A stretch of 64,000 nt of DNA from Coprinellus micaceus (GCA_951394405.1 OX596346.1:1550001-1614000); one strand, 5' to 3'. Shown: positions 1-11,200, numbered from the stretch's first letter. The notes: generated by a model from the letters alone, not told the origin. Numbers and translations are program-made.

Positions 1-2363
1 ACGCTGCTATTGTCTGGGCATGATATGCCACGCTGATTGAGCAGAATACACATCATGTTCAGCGATGCATCTGTACGTTAGAAAGAGAAGATGCGCATGC
101 CGTACCCAACGCCGGATGCTTCGCAGACACCAGCCACCCGCTCGGAATAGTATGGAGACGCGGCATGGCCAACCGAAGCTGTCAAAAAGAGCGGATATGC
201 TGTAAATATGGCTGGCTGCCGTTCGTAATGTGTGCACCTCCGACCGCAACTACCATTATGAAAGATAGAGTTGCTGCATTCTATGTTGTATCTATGACTC
301 TCAGATCGTCATCGTACTCTCTCATACACCTTCGTGTTCGACGCAGTCGTTACATACAGTTCCTGAGCCGCACTGCGGAACCAATTTATCACGCACTTGA
401 AATGCATCCAAAGGCGGATTCTCCGCGCCTCGAGTACGGGCGAACTGCCCCGCGAAGTCCGCAAAGAGAGGCACACAATAGCTTGTTCAGGAGAACAGCT
501 CCAAAAATGCGAACTGAAAAGGGAGAGCGGCGATCGGCGCACGGACATACGGGGATGTGCCGTGTACGGAAGTATATTGTCTGGGGGTTAACTCCGTAAA
601 GCGAGCTTTCCTGGAAAGGTAGTCGCCCCTGCAGGGAAATTGCGAGAGTGTAATTGAGCTGGAGGGAGAAGGACGTGCATGACGGTGAGATGAAGATTCA
701 AGATGAAGGGGCAGGCGGGAGAAGGAGCGCGGGAGATGAAGAAGGTCGGTGCTCGTATGCACTGCGGTACCGGGGGCAGGGGCCAGCAGGGCCCGAAGGA
801 AGAACTTGGGGACCCGCCGAAGAAGACGAGAACCCTAGGGACCACTGGGCGAGGTTGAAAATACAGAATTGTCCACATCCAAGCCTCCTGGTGGGACCCA
901 CTAGACGCGGTCTCGAAACGGCCGCCGCCTTATTCGAAATACTGGTTGTGGACTCCTGTAGGCCCCCGCACGACGGTAGCCACAGGGTAATCATGGCCCT
1001 TCTCTCCAGGAACACGATGTCCAGGAAGTCCACACAGATAATGGAAGGCAGACGGTGACCTGAGTCCTGCGAGAAGTGTGTTGATGGAGAGGGAGGGTGA
1101 GTACGAGCAGAACAATAGATGACTCACTGCAAAGACACGGTGCGTTACGCGAGGACGCCTGAGATTTAGGCTCGGGAACGCCCTCAGGGTCGGGTAAATA
1201 ACTGACCATTGTACTCAGAATATTCAGAGTCATTTTGAATCTGAGAAACATTAAGGAAGTCAGGGACTCGAGGTGATTGATCAGAACACCGTAAGGCGCT
1301 TAGCTTGTCGCCACAGCCCTGAAGCCACACCTCCGCCTTCCATTCTGCTACCGTAATTTCCGTTCGAGTTTGTCCTAGATTTGGAACCGCAGTTGGCCTC
1401 CAGAGCGGATATCGTTGATAGGAGAGGCCCATATCGTCGAGAGGCTGGATGCTGTTATGTTCCAAGTACACCAATGTGGAATGTAGCCAGGGCCGCATGA
1501 CAAGTAAGCGCCTGTTTTCGAGCACACTCCGATTCCAAAGGTACAAGGCCGTATCATGTCAAGCGTCATACAGACCCCATTCGAAAGAAGTTTCCACAAA
1601 GCAGCTTCCCCCAGGGGCCACGACAGACATACCGAGGGCCAGGAGAAAGGGAACAGACGCATCTAGCGACAAGCATTAGACATCAAGTAAGTCGAACAGT
1701 TAGGAAGTCTTGAAATCGTCACGAAGGCCAGGTTTTCCCAGCCTCGTTGTACCCAAATCGAGCTTGTCGTTTGTGAGAGAGAGACTCTTCTGTCGGCGTG
1801 GCAGGTGAACAAGCGAAAGGCTCAAAACGAGGAGGATGACTAAGCCGATGTCGAAGCCCAAATTGATCATGCGTTGCGCTGGATTAGGAAGGAGGGTTGG
1901 ACCGGGACACTGGACCCACAATTTCTGGGCGTTTATTTCGACAAGACCACCATCGGTGAGTGAGTTCGTGGCCTTTCAAAGAAGCCACCTGCAGGAGTTA
2001 ACTGCAGATAAAGCCGCCAAATATCCGTCCAAGCGCGCAGTGGGGCCTGTATCGCAAAAAATGCCATTTCAGGGCACAAAGCAGGGACTTGAGGTTGAGT
2101 ACAAGGGCGGGGTCGCGATGGGGACCTGTCGAGTGACGCAAATCAGGCTACAGCGCGCAATCGAAGTTTGTCGGGATACAAGAGTGTCCAATACAAAGGC
2201 CTAAACGCTGAACAAGCGTGAGCCATACGAGATCGCCAGGAGATGGGAGGGCGCATGGCCGAGCCCAAAAAGGAAGGCCTACAAAGAAATGACCGAAACG
2301 GGACGAGAAGCAGCATCTCGATCTTGGTGCTGGATATGTCTGCACGAAAGTTATATAACGCAG
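1..2363. other. No recognisable gene
   Basis: Only short open frames occur on both strands and none resembles a family I know. A minus-strand frame at 1700-1921 contains one hydrophobic stretch that could be a membrane helix, and neighbouring minus frames (1184-1662) might be exons of the same unknown gene, but I could not link them by splice sites. The 5' part of the Clp1-like gene may lie at the right edge. Confidence 0.4.
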
Positions 2364-2418
2364 ACGCCATGGCACCGAATCGCTCAGCTCTGTCACCGTC
2401 CTCAGCGTCGCCAACAAC

Positions 2419-3334
2419 ATGCTCCAAGTCGCCGCCTCCCACTCCCCGTCGTTCAACATGCACGCACACCCCCATCTCATGCACATGAGGGCCGAGCCCG
2501 CCGTGCAGCTCCCCCGTAATCTCGCTCGCCCACCCTTCGCTGAGGTATCGCGCGACGCAATAGTCGCTGCTGCCGGCCCCGAACTCGCAAATGTACCGGC
2601 CGAGTACATTCGACGAGGCCTCCGACCCAAGGCTAACCAGTGAGTTTCCCACTGCCCTCCATACTCCACATCCCTGACACTAATTTACAATTAGAATGCT
2701 CGCCGGCATTGCTAGCCTCCCGAGGTCCCATATGCCCGCCTCCATACCCCGCTCACAATTGCCCTCCTCCATCTCTGTGCCAGCATCATCGCCTTCACAA
2801 GGAGCAATGAACCCCACCCACGTCCTCGCAGTATCCGGATCCAAGTCCCCTTCTGGAAACGAGCACATCCTGGTCTTCCCAGTACACTCGCTCGTTCTCG
2901 CATCACACTGTGCAACCCTTCCGAGATTACCCCACGCGTCATCGCAAGCCGGTTCGACAATCAGCATGCCAGTGCTTCCCCTATCGCTCCCCTCACCTGC
3001 CGCCTTCTCGATCCTTCATCAATTCATGTACCACCACCGACTCGATGCGGTTCTCAAGGCTCTCATTCCCCTCCCAGCCCAGTTCCTCCATAACCTCTCG
3101 CATCAAACAGTGCAGTCAACCATGTCCTCACCGAACATGCTCCACCAGCTCTCGAGCTACTTGTGCTCATCATCATCATCCAACATCGGGGCTCTCACTA
3201 CCCACGCGGCACACGTGAAGGAGCTCTGGCAGGATATGGTCGCTCTTGGCCTGCATGACCCGGAGCTTTGGGATGCAGTCGATCTCGCTTGGGAAATCGT
3301 GCTCGGTGCTCTCAACGTTGCTGCTGCGCGATAA
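2419..3334 (+). CDS. clp1: Clp1-like (clampless) protein, 5' end uncertain
   Basis: The product resembles Clp1 of basidiomycetes, a regulator acting downstream of the mating-type homeodomain proteins in clamp formation and dikaryon growth. Two exons are clear: up to 2639 and 2695-3334. The 55-bp intron starts GTGAGT, ends TTAG and has a CTGAC branch-like site. Conserved-looking blocks are NMHAHPHLMHMRAEP, FIRRGL-like YIRRGLRPKANQ at the intron, FPVHSLVLASHC, and a C-terminal LHQFMYHHRL segment. The first in-frame ATG is at 2419, giving about 286 residues. The frame stays open back to 2359 without an ATG, and a possible 3' splice site (CGCAG, ending 2363) suggests a further upstream exon, so the N-terminus may be missing. 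The family call is from memory of the protein, not from a search. Confidence 0.7.
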
Positions 3335-4046
3335 ACAGGTCCCCCCTGAGTCTCGCACTGCACACCTTTCCCGCAGCATTCCGGCATCCATTGCATCTTC
3401 CCTTCTATAGAGGTGTCAACCCACCCACTCGCTACAGCGAAGCCACTCCGCTGACGTCAAAACATCCCTGGGTTTCCGAACCGTTCGATCTTCTACCCAC
3501 CCCTTTTCAAACAAGCTTACTCTCGGACATTGCATCCCCTTTAATTCCGCGCACAAGGCTCGCGGGTTCACTATCAGACTCTGGCTCTCAACCAACTGTA
3601 TTAATACCCTTCGTCACTCTTCTCTCCTCTCTTCGGGCTTTCATCTAGATCATCGTTCTGGGTCCGCACAATGAACCCTCTCTGTAGCACAACCACAACT
3701 TCCACTGTATTGTTATCGCTCTCACCCTATTCGACCTTCACCCTCATGCATCTTTTATTTATCCATACCTTTCGACCTTCGCTGCATACCCCTCATACCC
3801 ACAATAGCACCACCGCAGTGCTTGCTCTCGATCATCAGTATCCACAGCTCTAGAACTCAACTGTATCACCTAGCACCGCCCAAAAACAAAAAGTCGAAAA
3901 CTATCTACAAATTACTAGGGTCGATAACTGAGCAGGATCCGGATTTGAAACATTTTGTGTGCGTGTGTGCACTGCACTGAATAGGTTGGGCGTGACCCGC
4001 AAGTGGGGCAGGTCGTTCGCGTTTCAGGCTCGAAACCGGTCTTCCT
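3335..4046. other. Clp1 3' flank
   Basis: This is pyrimidine-rich, repeat-poor sequence between the Clp1-like stop codon and the copia 5' LTR. It probably holds the 3' UTR. I see no further gene. Confidence 0.5.
4042..4046. repeat. Left target-site duplication of the copia element (TTCCT)
   Basis: TTCCT at 4042-4046 is repeated exactly at 10255-10259, directly flanking the LTR ends. Five bp is the usual copia integrase stagger. Confidence 0.95.
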
Positions 4047-4429
4047 TGTTGGAAGACAATGCTCATGTCAACTCTATCTCTACAAAGAATACCTCTATTT
4101 CGAACGTTTTACTTATCTTCTATTGTTCTACAGAGAACAACAAGCACCTTGTATTATTCCCATTATACTCGCACTTATTGTTCTCTTATCTCCACCTTAT
4201 CTCCATTCACTGCTATTGTTCTCTACTTATGGAACATCTATTGTTCTTTCCTATTGTTCCGCATATAGGTTATCTATTGTTCTCCACAGTATATAGTCCA
4301 CACTGTAAGTGGGTGAGTCCCCATCGAACTCTCCCCACTTACAGGTGCATATCTTGTATACCCTACTTACTTCCAATCTAATATCGAACTCTCCCCACTT
4401 ACAGTGGGTCATACTTGCATCGTTCTACA
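4047..4429 (+). repeat. 5' LTR of copia element
   Basis: The 383-bp LTR starts TGTTGG and ends TCTACA. It contains six copies of the motif TATTGTTC between about 4120 and 4290 and two copies of CCCCACTTACAG, the second of which can pair with CTGTAAGTGGG near 4303. It should carry the promoter and polyadenylation signals of the element. Confidence 0.95.
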
Positions 4430-4441
4430 AGTTATGAGCCC
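4430..4441 (+). promoter_or_regulatory. Primer-binding site, initiator-Met tRNA half-molecule type
   Basis: Directly after the 5' LTR lies GTTATGAGCCC. This is complementary to the anticodon arm of eukaryotic initiator tRNA-Met (GGGCTCATAAC). Priming from an internal tRNA-iMet fragment is known for copia and Ty5. The match is read by eye. Confidence 0.75.
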
Positions 4442-5017
4442 CGGGCTCCTCTGATCACGCCATCCGTTATCAGACACCGCGGTAACCGCTCCACTGCCCC
4501 TCGATCGCCCATAGCCTACGGCCTCTTCTTGTGTGATATCTCCACCTGAAGCCTATCTCCCTTCACATTCTCACTATCTTCACTTTCGCTATTTACGTTT
4601 CGCTACTTACATTCCACTACCCCTCCTGATACTCAGGAGTACATATCAACTTCCATTACCACCTTCTACCCCGCGGCAAGCGTTCCCACTACGGGAAAGA
4701 AGCTATCAGGAAGTCCACAGACGCTTACCGTCTGCAGAATTAGAGTAGTGATCCTTCTTTGAGAGGCCTGATTCGGTTGGACTGGGGAAACGACGCAACG
4801 GTAGCGCTCCCTCCATCCAAACGCTTTCAGTAACCGGTACTCAAAGTGACAGCGGGGTTCCCTCTGCGGATCTTAGTGTAAAACTTCAACTCCTTTTTAG
4901 GATATCTACGTATTGGTCCGTTTTACCTACAAAATCACGGGCACTTTACCTATCACCTATCACTCATCGTTTCGTACCTATCATTTTATCCTCTCCCATT
5001 CTTTATCACCTACCATC

Positions 5018-8000
5018 ATGGACTCTACCACTACGTCCTCGCCCATCATGCTCACGGCCTACACTGTGCAGCAGTGGAAGTTCACTGTCGAGAACAAGGC
5101 CTTCGACCTCAACGCCTACGGCATCCTCACTGGGGAAGAGAAAAAACCTGGGAGCAATGCCGACGACAAGGTCAAGTCCGACTATGCCAGTCGCCGCTCC
5201 AAGCTCATCGGCTACGTCCGGTCTACTCTCGACCACTCCCAACTCGAGACCGTTCTCTCCGGCATCCAAGTCACCGACATCGCTGCTATCTGGGAGAAGC
5301 TCTTGGAAACCTACCAGCCCAAGACTTCTGGCTCTCGCATCAGTGTTCTTCAGGAGATGATGGCACTCCGAATGAGGTCCTCGGGTTTCGAGAAGGAGAC
5401 CTACTCCGACTTCGGATCGCGTTGCATGGCACATGCCTCACGTCTCACTGCGCTCCTCCCGCAAGGAGCAGAATACCTTCCAGAGACAACACAGACCGTC
5501 ACCATCTCCTCCCAAACGACATCGGACGGAGCAACAACGACGATTCAATCCACCAGTCGGGGAGCACATGAACTCCTTACGCCCTCTGCTTTCGAGGAAG
5601 GATACACGGCTGCTCATCTCGCGCGCGATCTTGCAATCAGCATGATCCCCATTGGTCTTGGCAAGGATGACACCATCCTCCGCAATACGCTCAACCACAT
5701 CTCCACTGGGGACGACAATCCCCTTGAAGTCCTCGATCACCTTCGCAAGGCCGACTCCCTCGCTCGCAACACTCAGCTTGCTGAGGGGACGTCCGCCGCT
5801 CTTCAGGTAGCCACAGCTGCCCCGAAGAAGAAGGCGAAGTACAGGTGCAAGGTCCACGGTTGGCAGAACACGCATGAGGACAAGGACTGCCGCGTCCAGA
5901 ACTCCCAGAAGGCCAAGATCACGGAGACACCTACCACAGCAGCGACTGCTGAGGAGAGCGTCATGATGGCCAGTGTTGCCCACATCGCAAGTCCCCTTAT
6001 CCGTCGAGCTCGTAACAACCCCACTAATACTTCCTGGAACCCAGACTCAGGTGCAACCTCACATATGACACCCAATCGCAAGTGGATCCGTAACATGGTT
6101 GCGGTGAAAATTGCTGTGTCTCTCGCCAACAACGAGATCGTCTGGGCTACAGGAAAGGGGGAAGTACGTTTCACGCCTCGTATATACGGAAAGGTTGGCC
6201 AAACTGTGATATTCAACGATGTACTATATGTTCCCGCACTTCGCAATAACCTATTCTCGATCCTCTCCGTTGTTAAGAAGAGCAAAATGCGCGTCGTAAT
6301 TGAAGGAGACTCGCTTGACTTCTTCAAGAATGGCGAGCTACTCCTAACAGCTACTATCGACGGAACTGTTGGCTCTCTCAATGGGACAACGCTCGAAAAC
6401 ACGGAAACGGAGGCAGCCTACATCTCCAAGATCGAGAAGGAACTATTACATCAGAGGTTAGGGCACATTGGGAAGGACCGTCTGGAGACGCTTATGCGCC
6501 AAGACTTAGCCACTGGCATCCTGGTGAAGGAGGGCACGGAACTCAATGACACCTGCGAACACTGCATTGCAGGCAAGCAACATCGGGATCCATTCCCAAA
6601 GCTATCAGCGAATCGCTCAACAGAGCTCCTTGGACGGATTCACTCGGACCTCCATGGACCCCTTGCTGTACAGACACCAATCGGCTATCGATACTGGATC
6701 ACATTCATTGATGACCACTCACGGTTCAAGGAGGTCGCCCTCCTGAAACACAAGAGTGACGCATTCCAAGCCTTCAAAGACTTTGTTGCCAAGAGTGAGC
6801 GAAAGCTCGGCACAAAGGTCAAGGAACTTCGTGATGATAAAGGAGGGGAATACATGGGGAACGACTTCATTCAATGGTGCAAGGGACTTGGTATCGCACG
6901 GCAACACACAGTTAAAGCCACACCTCAACAGAACGGTGTCAGCGAACGACTCAATCGCACACTAACTGAAGGGGTCATTGCCATGCTCAACCAAGCACGC
7001 CTTCCCATGATGTTCTGGGGTGCAGCTGTACTCTATTACACAGACATCCTGAATGCGACCCCATCCTCCACATTATCGAATACTACCTCCTATGAAGTCT
7101 GGCATAAAGCAAAGCCCGATCTGTCCATGCACCGAGTATTTGGCTGCCGCGTATACGTCCATGTATCGCGCAAGGACCGCAAGAACCTCCAGTCACACAC
7201 GGAGCCTTGTGTCTTTATCGGCTTTGAACCAGGCTACAAAGGCTGGAAATGCTACAATCCAGTGACGAAGAAGATCACCATATCCCGGGATGTTATCTTC
7301 GCTGAAGGCACCTTCCCTGGTCTCTCGACCGTAGGGAACGAACAGGCATACACGCCTATAGGCATTAGGGACATCTGGCCAGACGCCGATCTCGAACCGG
7401 AGAATCCACCTCTTGCACCACCTCATGCTCCCATCGCGCCACCACCGCCTCCCCATGACCATCCAGATGATGGATCAGATGAGAGCGACAATGATGACGA
7501 TGGAGACCAAGCAGCACCTCGGACTCCCGAGCGACCTCCTAAAACTGAGCCTAAGACGCCAGCCACACAGCAACCGTCTGTCCATCCGTCAATTCCACCT
7601 ACTCCTACGAAACGGGATCCCTCATCTACTCCCTCAACGAAACAGCTGCTACCAATACCTGCCTTGTTCCCAGGGCTCCCTGCACCAGCTGAGGATGGAC
7701 CCATGTTCCCAGAACTACCTCCTCCAGCACCAGTCGCACCTCCAGCACCTGCCCAGAAACGCACCCGGCCACCTCCCCCTCCCCCTCGCGAATCAATCCC
7801 TCGCAAGGCGAAAGTTCCGAAAGCTCCACCGCTAGTAGCACAAAGCTCCCGGCCCGTACGGAAAACGGCAACGACCGTCAAGGACTACCAACTCGCGAGT
7901 GGAAAAGGGAGACGCGGTACAATTCCAGTGGCCAGGCGTGAAGGGGGTGAACAGGTAGCAGATCGAGGGGGTGCACAGAGAAACAATCAGCTACCCGAAA

Positions 8001-9844
8001 CAGAGGATGAGGATGAGGATGAAGACGACGATGAAGACGACGAACCTGTACAACCCATTGCAGCTGAGGACTTTGACCTTGACGACGAACCTGTAGACAT
8101 GGAAGATGCACTACGTGCCACCAGTATACTTGATTCTCTCATCAGTCTATACCACGTCCCCCTGGAAGAGACCCTGACTCTTGACCAAGGCATGGAAATG
8201 GCATTCTACATGGCACAGGATAAAGCACTAGGAGCGGCTACACGCCGTCCAGGAGATGCGCCTCGGACACACTGGGAAGCCTTCGCAGGACCAGATGGCG
8301 AACACTGGCAGACCGCAGCACAGGTTGAGATTGACGCCCTAACCACCAATGGCACTTGGGAACTAGTCGAACTACCAGAGGGACGAAAGGTTGTCGGATC
8401 ACGATGGGTCTTCCTCATCAAACGAAAGGCAGATGGCACAATCGACCGCTACAAGGCTCGACTTGTCGCCAAGGGATACTCCCAAATGCCTGGAGTAGAC
8501 TACGATCAGACATGGGCACCTGCATCTCGTCTCACATCAATTCGCGCGATCTTCGCCCAAGCCACCATGGAAGGACACTTCATCGAGACCATTGACGTCG
8601 ACAATGCCTACCTCAACGGAACAATCGAGGAGCAATACGAAGTCTACATGGAGCAAGCGCCAGGGTTTGAGATCAAGAATCCAGACGCAAAGGGACGGAG
8701 ATGGGTGTGCCGGCTGAAGAAGGGTTTATATGGCTTGAAACAGAGCGGACGACTATGGTACCAAAAGCTAGCATCAGAGCTTGAAGCAATCGGATTCACC
8801 CAAATAAAATCTGACCCGGCTATCTATGTCTGGGAGATGGATGGGACCCGCATTGTTGTACCAGTCTTCGTTGACGACATCACCATAACCTCGAAAAGCC
8901 AGGAGAAGATCCAATGGCTCAAGGACTCCCTTGCCAAGGTCTTCAAGATCAAGGATCTCGGACCCACCTCGTACCTGCTTGGAATCAAGGTTGACTACGA
9001 CCGCGAGAACCGAGTCATGCGCCTATCCCAGACTCAATACATCCTCGACATGCTTGCGCGATTCAAGATGGAGGACTGCTACCCAGTAGGAACTCCAATG
9101 GATCCAGGAAGCGGTGCTACTCTCACCAAGTACATTCCAAACAAGGCTGACGACGAGATGATGAAGAATGTCCCATACATGAATGCCATCGGTGCCCTGA
9201 TATACCTTATGATTGCGACACGCCCTGACATTGCCTATGCTGTTGCCAAACTAGCCCAATACAACTCCAACCCTGGACCTATGCATTGGAAAGCAGTCAA
9301 GCACCTATTCCGTTACCTCAAGGGAACCAAAGATCTGAAGCTCACCTATCGTAACAATGGTAGCAAGATGTCTTCGGAACTCTTTCAAGCATACAGCGAC
9401 GCAGATCATGCTGGGTGCCTTGACACGCGACGATCCACATCTGGATTTGTCATTAAAATGGGATCAGGAGCAGTTAGTTGGTCGGCAAAGAAGCAATCGA
9501 CGGTGGCAGACTCCTCAACAGAGGCAGAGTACGTCTCCGCGTCGAGCGCTGGAAGGGACATCATCTGGATGCGCACACTCCTGAAGGAACTTGGTCACGA
9601 CGTCTCTACTCCCTCACCACTCATGGTCGACAACCAATCCGCACTCAAGGTTCTCCGGAACCCAGAACTCCATAGCCGAATGAAGCACATCGATATAAAG
9701 ATGCATTGGATTCGGGATGCTATCAAGCGAGGCGACATTACTGTTCACTTTTTATCTACTACCGATATGATCGCCGATATATTTACTAAACCTTTACCCA
9801 AACCTGCCGTTGAACGTCATCGACTTGCTCTTGGACTCGAGTAA
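5018..9844 (+). CDS. Copia Gag-Pol polyprotein
   Basis: The frame encodes 1608 residues from ATG 5018; upstream in-frame codons lack an ATG. In order: a gag domain (UBN2-like, about residues 10-270); a Cys/His box near residue 277 reading C-x2-H-x5-H-x4-C rather than CCHC; an aspartic protease DSGATSH near 342; the GAG-pre-integrase HHCC region; an integrase core with D near 543, RDDKGG near 606 and the catalytic E near 643; a long Pro-rich and acidic linker (about 790-1040); reverse transcriptase with FVDDIT near 1285; and RNase H starting YSDADHAG near 1460. No stop or frameshift separates gag from pol, so Gag excess would need proteolysis or another mechanism. It makes the virus-like particle and copies and inserts the element. 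Confidence 0.95.
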   Translation: MDSTTTSSPIMLTAYTVQQWKFTVENKAFDLNAYGILTGEEKKPGSNADDKVKSDYASRRSKLIGYVRSTLDHSQLETVLSGIQVTDIAAIWEKLLETYQPKTSGSRISVLQEMMALRMRSSGFEKETYSDFGSRCMAHASRLTALLPQGAEYLPETTQTVTISSQTTSDGATTTIQSTSRGAHELLTPSAFEEGYTAAHLARDLAISMIPIGLGKDDTILRNTLNHISTGDDNPLEVLDHLRKADSLARNTQLAEGTSAALQVATAAPKKKAKYRCKVHGWQNTHEDKDCRVQNSQKAKITETPTTAATAEESVMMASVAHIASPLIRRARNNPTNTSWNPDSGATSHMTPNRKWIRNMVAVKIAVSLANNEIVWATGKGEVRFTPRIYGKVGQTVIFNDVLYVPALRNNLFSILSVVKKSKMRVVIEGDSLDFFKNGELLLTATIDGTVGSLNGTTLENTETEAAYISKIEKELLHQRLGHIGKDRLETLMRQDLATGILVKEGTELNDTCEHCIAGKQHRDPFPKLSANRSTELLGRIHSDLHGPLAVQTPIGYRYWITFIDDHSRFKEVALLKHKSDAFQAFKDFVAKSERKLGTKVKELRDDKGGEYMGNDFIQWCKGLGIARQHTVKATPQQNGVSERLNRTLTEGVIAMLNQARLPMMFWGAAVLYYTDILNATPSSTLSNTTSYEVWHKAKPDLSMHRVFGCRVYVHVSRKDRKNLQSHTEPCVFIGFEPGYKGWKCYNPVTKKITISRDVIFAEGTFPGLSTVGNEQAYTPIGIRDIWPDADLEPENPPLAPPHAPIAPPPPPHDHPDDGSDESDNDDDGDQAAPRTPERPPKTEPKTPATQQPSVHPSIPPTPTKRDPSSTPSTKQLLPIPALFPGLPAPAEDGPMFPELPPPAPVAPPAPAQKRTRPPPPPPRESIPRKAKVPKAPPLVAQSSRPVRKTATTVKDYQLASGKGRRGTIPVARREGGEQVADRGGAQRNNQLPETEDEDEDEDDDEDDEPVQPIAAEDFDLDDEPVDMEDALRATSILDSLISLYHVPLEETLTLDQGMEMAFYMAQDKALGAATRRPGDAPRTHWEAFAGPDGEHWQTAAQVEIDALTTNGTWELVELPEGRKVVGSRWVFLIKRKADGTIDRYKARLVAKGYSQMPGVDYDQTWAPASRLTSIRAIFAQATMEGHFIETIDVDNAYLNGTIEEQYEVYMEQAPGFEIKNPDAKGRRWVCRLKKGLYGLKQSGRLWYQKLASELEAIGFTQIKSDPAIYVWEMDGTRIVVPVFVDDITITSKSQEKIQWLKDSLAKVFKIKDLGPTSYLLGIKVDYDRENRVMRLSQTQYILDMLARFKMEDCYPVGTPMDPGSGATLTKYIPNKADDEMMKNVPYMNAIGALIYLMIATRPDIAYAVAKLAQYNSNPGPMHWKAVKHLFRYLKGTKDLKLTYRNNGSKMSSELFQAYSDADHAGCLDTRRSTSGFVIKMGSGAVSWSAKKQSTVADSSTEAEYVSASSAGRDIIWMRTLLKELGHDVSTPSPLMVDNQSALKVLRNPELHSRMKHIDIKMHWIRDAIKRGDITVHFLSTTDMIADIFTKPLPKPAVERHRLALGLE

Positions 9845-9857
9845 ATACAGAGACATT

Positions 9858-9871
9858 ACATTGAGGGGGTG
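9858..9871 (+). other. Polypurine tract
   Basis: A G-rich run (TTGAGGGGGTG) abuts the 3' LTR. Such tracts prime plus-strand DNA synthesis in LTR elements. Confidence 0.75.
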
Positions 9872-10254
9872 TGTTGGAAGACAATGCTCATGTCAACTCT
9901 ATCTCTACAAAGAATACCTCTATTTCGAACGTTTTACTTATCTTCTATTGTTCTACAGAGAACAACAAGCACCTTGTATTATTCCCATTATACTCGCACT
10001 TATTGTTCTCTTATCTCCACCTTATCTCCATTCACTGCTATTGTTCTCTACTTATGGAACATCTATTGTTCTTTCCTATTGTTCCGCATATAGGTTATCT
10101 ATTGTTCTCCACAGTATATAGTCCACACTGTAAGTGGGTGAGTCCCCATCGAACTCTCCCCACTTACAGGTGCATATCTTGTATACCCTACTTACTTCCA
10201 ATCTAATATCGAACTCTCCCCACTTACAGTGGGTCATACTTGCATCGTTCTACA
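9872..10254 (+). repeat. 3' LTR of copia element
   Basis: This 383-bp copy reads identical to 4047-4429 and is followed by the TTCCT duplication at 10255-10259. Confidence 0.95.
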
Positions 10255-10727
10255 TTCCTATGGTCTTTTTGAGATGGGATGGGTGGACAATAGCTTGGAG
10301 ACACACTAACGGCTGGAATTGTGCCTGTTCGCGTATCGTCGGCCACCATCGAGCGATATGACCGAGATCGTGACCGTGACGGGCGCTAAACTTGACACGT
10401 CGGCATCGCCCGCCGCGTTCCCACGAACCGACACACGCCCCCGGGGCCAGCCCTGATAAAACGTTCATACGTGACGAGAAAAGGCTTTGAATTGAACTTC
10501 GCGGACGGTCACCGCATAACTGGATTTTGAGTTGCTTTTTTCCTCGGCATTCTAGCGCCTTGGCCGGACTAGGTGCAGTGCAAGCCTGTCCTTGGACTCT
10601 CCTTGATCTCTAACCACGAGGTTCTCAGCTTATTCCCACGCTCTTGGCCCTCCAAGAGCAAGGAATTAGCCCTCAGTAACCTCGTAGAGCATTAGGAATA
10701 GAGTAAATAACCTCTGTATATCTACAC
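10255..10727. other. Flank between copia element and LINE ORF1
   Basis: No gene is recognised. The right part may be the 5' UTR of the LINE whose ORF1 starts at 10728, but I cannot place the LINE 5' end. Confidence 0.4.
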
Positions 10728-11049
10728 ATGCAGCAAGCTAAGATCAGGAGGAAAACGAGCGAAGCGCAGAAAGGAACGGCACCGTCACCCAACGCGGCAG
10801 CAAAGATGACGACACGATCGAAATCAGGTGCCAACGGCGAAGGAAGCACGCCTACCTCACCCGCACGTACAGAGAACACCAATAAGGCAGGAATGAACTC
10901 AAAGGAAAGGCCTGACCGGGAGTCAACGGCATCACCACAGCTAGCACTCACGAAAGAGGACGCGCTCAAGGTGCTGACAAGCGCCGGCATTATCACCGGT
11001 GAGGAGCAAGTTTTCAGCATGGACACACTTATCACAGCGATGAACGAAT
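10728..11049 (+). pseudogene. LINE ORF1, 5' part (split by the giant insertion)
   Basis: From ATG 10728 the frame encodes a basic, low-complexity N-terminus followed by a helical stretch (LTKEDALKVLTSAGI). At 11049 the reading passes into foreign sequence and stops at about 11082. The 9-mer TGAACGAAT at 11041-11049 recurs at 38786-38794, where an ORF1 frame continues in the same phase (AAC GAA TGG). ORF1 proteins of Tad1-type LINEs bind the element RNA. I infer that this piece and 38786-40266 were one ORF. Confidence 0.75.
11041..11049. repeat. Left target duplication of the giant element (TGAACGAAT)
   Basis: The 9-mer is identical to 38786-38794. The true duplication may be 8 bp (GAACGAAT) plus a chance T. 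Eight bp fits what I recall for Zisupton/KDZ elements. Confidence 0.75.
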
Positions 11050-11200
11050 CACCCTATGACACCCGAATGACATGCACCCAGTGACTCACTTGAGTGTGCA
11101 TATGGCCCTTACCTCATGAGCTGATTGTGCCCAATTGAGTAGAAAGGATGGCCTAAACACCCTGAGTCAACTGAGGGGGGCTCAATTGACTCATCCCAGG
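11050..11200 (+). repeat. Left terminal/subterminal repeat region of the giant element
   Basis: The end reads CACCCTATGACACCC. ACTTGAGTGTGCATATGG is at 11088, and CAATTGAGT, GAGTCAACTGAG and TCAATTGACTC follow. The reverse complement of 38590-38785 has a comparable order of motifs, so these look like transposase-binding subterminal repeats. Confidence 0.6.

Larger units (their letters stand above)
4047..10254 (+). mobile_element. Ty1/copia LTR retrotransposon, complete
   Basis: The element is 6208 bp. It has two 383-bp LTRs beginning TG and ending CA, a primer-binding site, one gag-pol frame in copia domain order (integrase before reverse transcriptase), a G-rich polypurine tract and a 5-bp target duplication TTCCT. 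I found no difference between the LTRs when reading them side by side, and the pol frame is uninterrupted, so insertion looks recent and the copy may be competent. Confidence 0.95.

Noticed and set aside
2143..2669. Minus-strand frames of about 170 codons opposite the Clp1-like gene
   Set aside because: They are antisense to a better supported spliced gene and show no recognisable domain.
7423..8193. Gly- and Ser-rich minus-strand frames within gag-pol
   Set aside because: They are shadows of the Pro-rich and acidic linker of the copia polyprotein.
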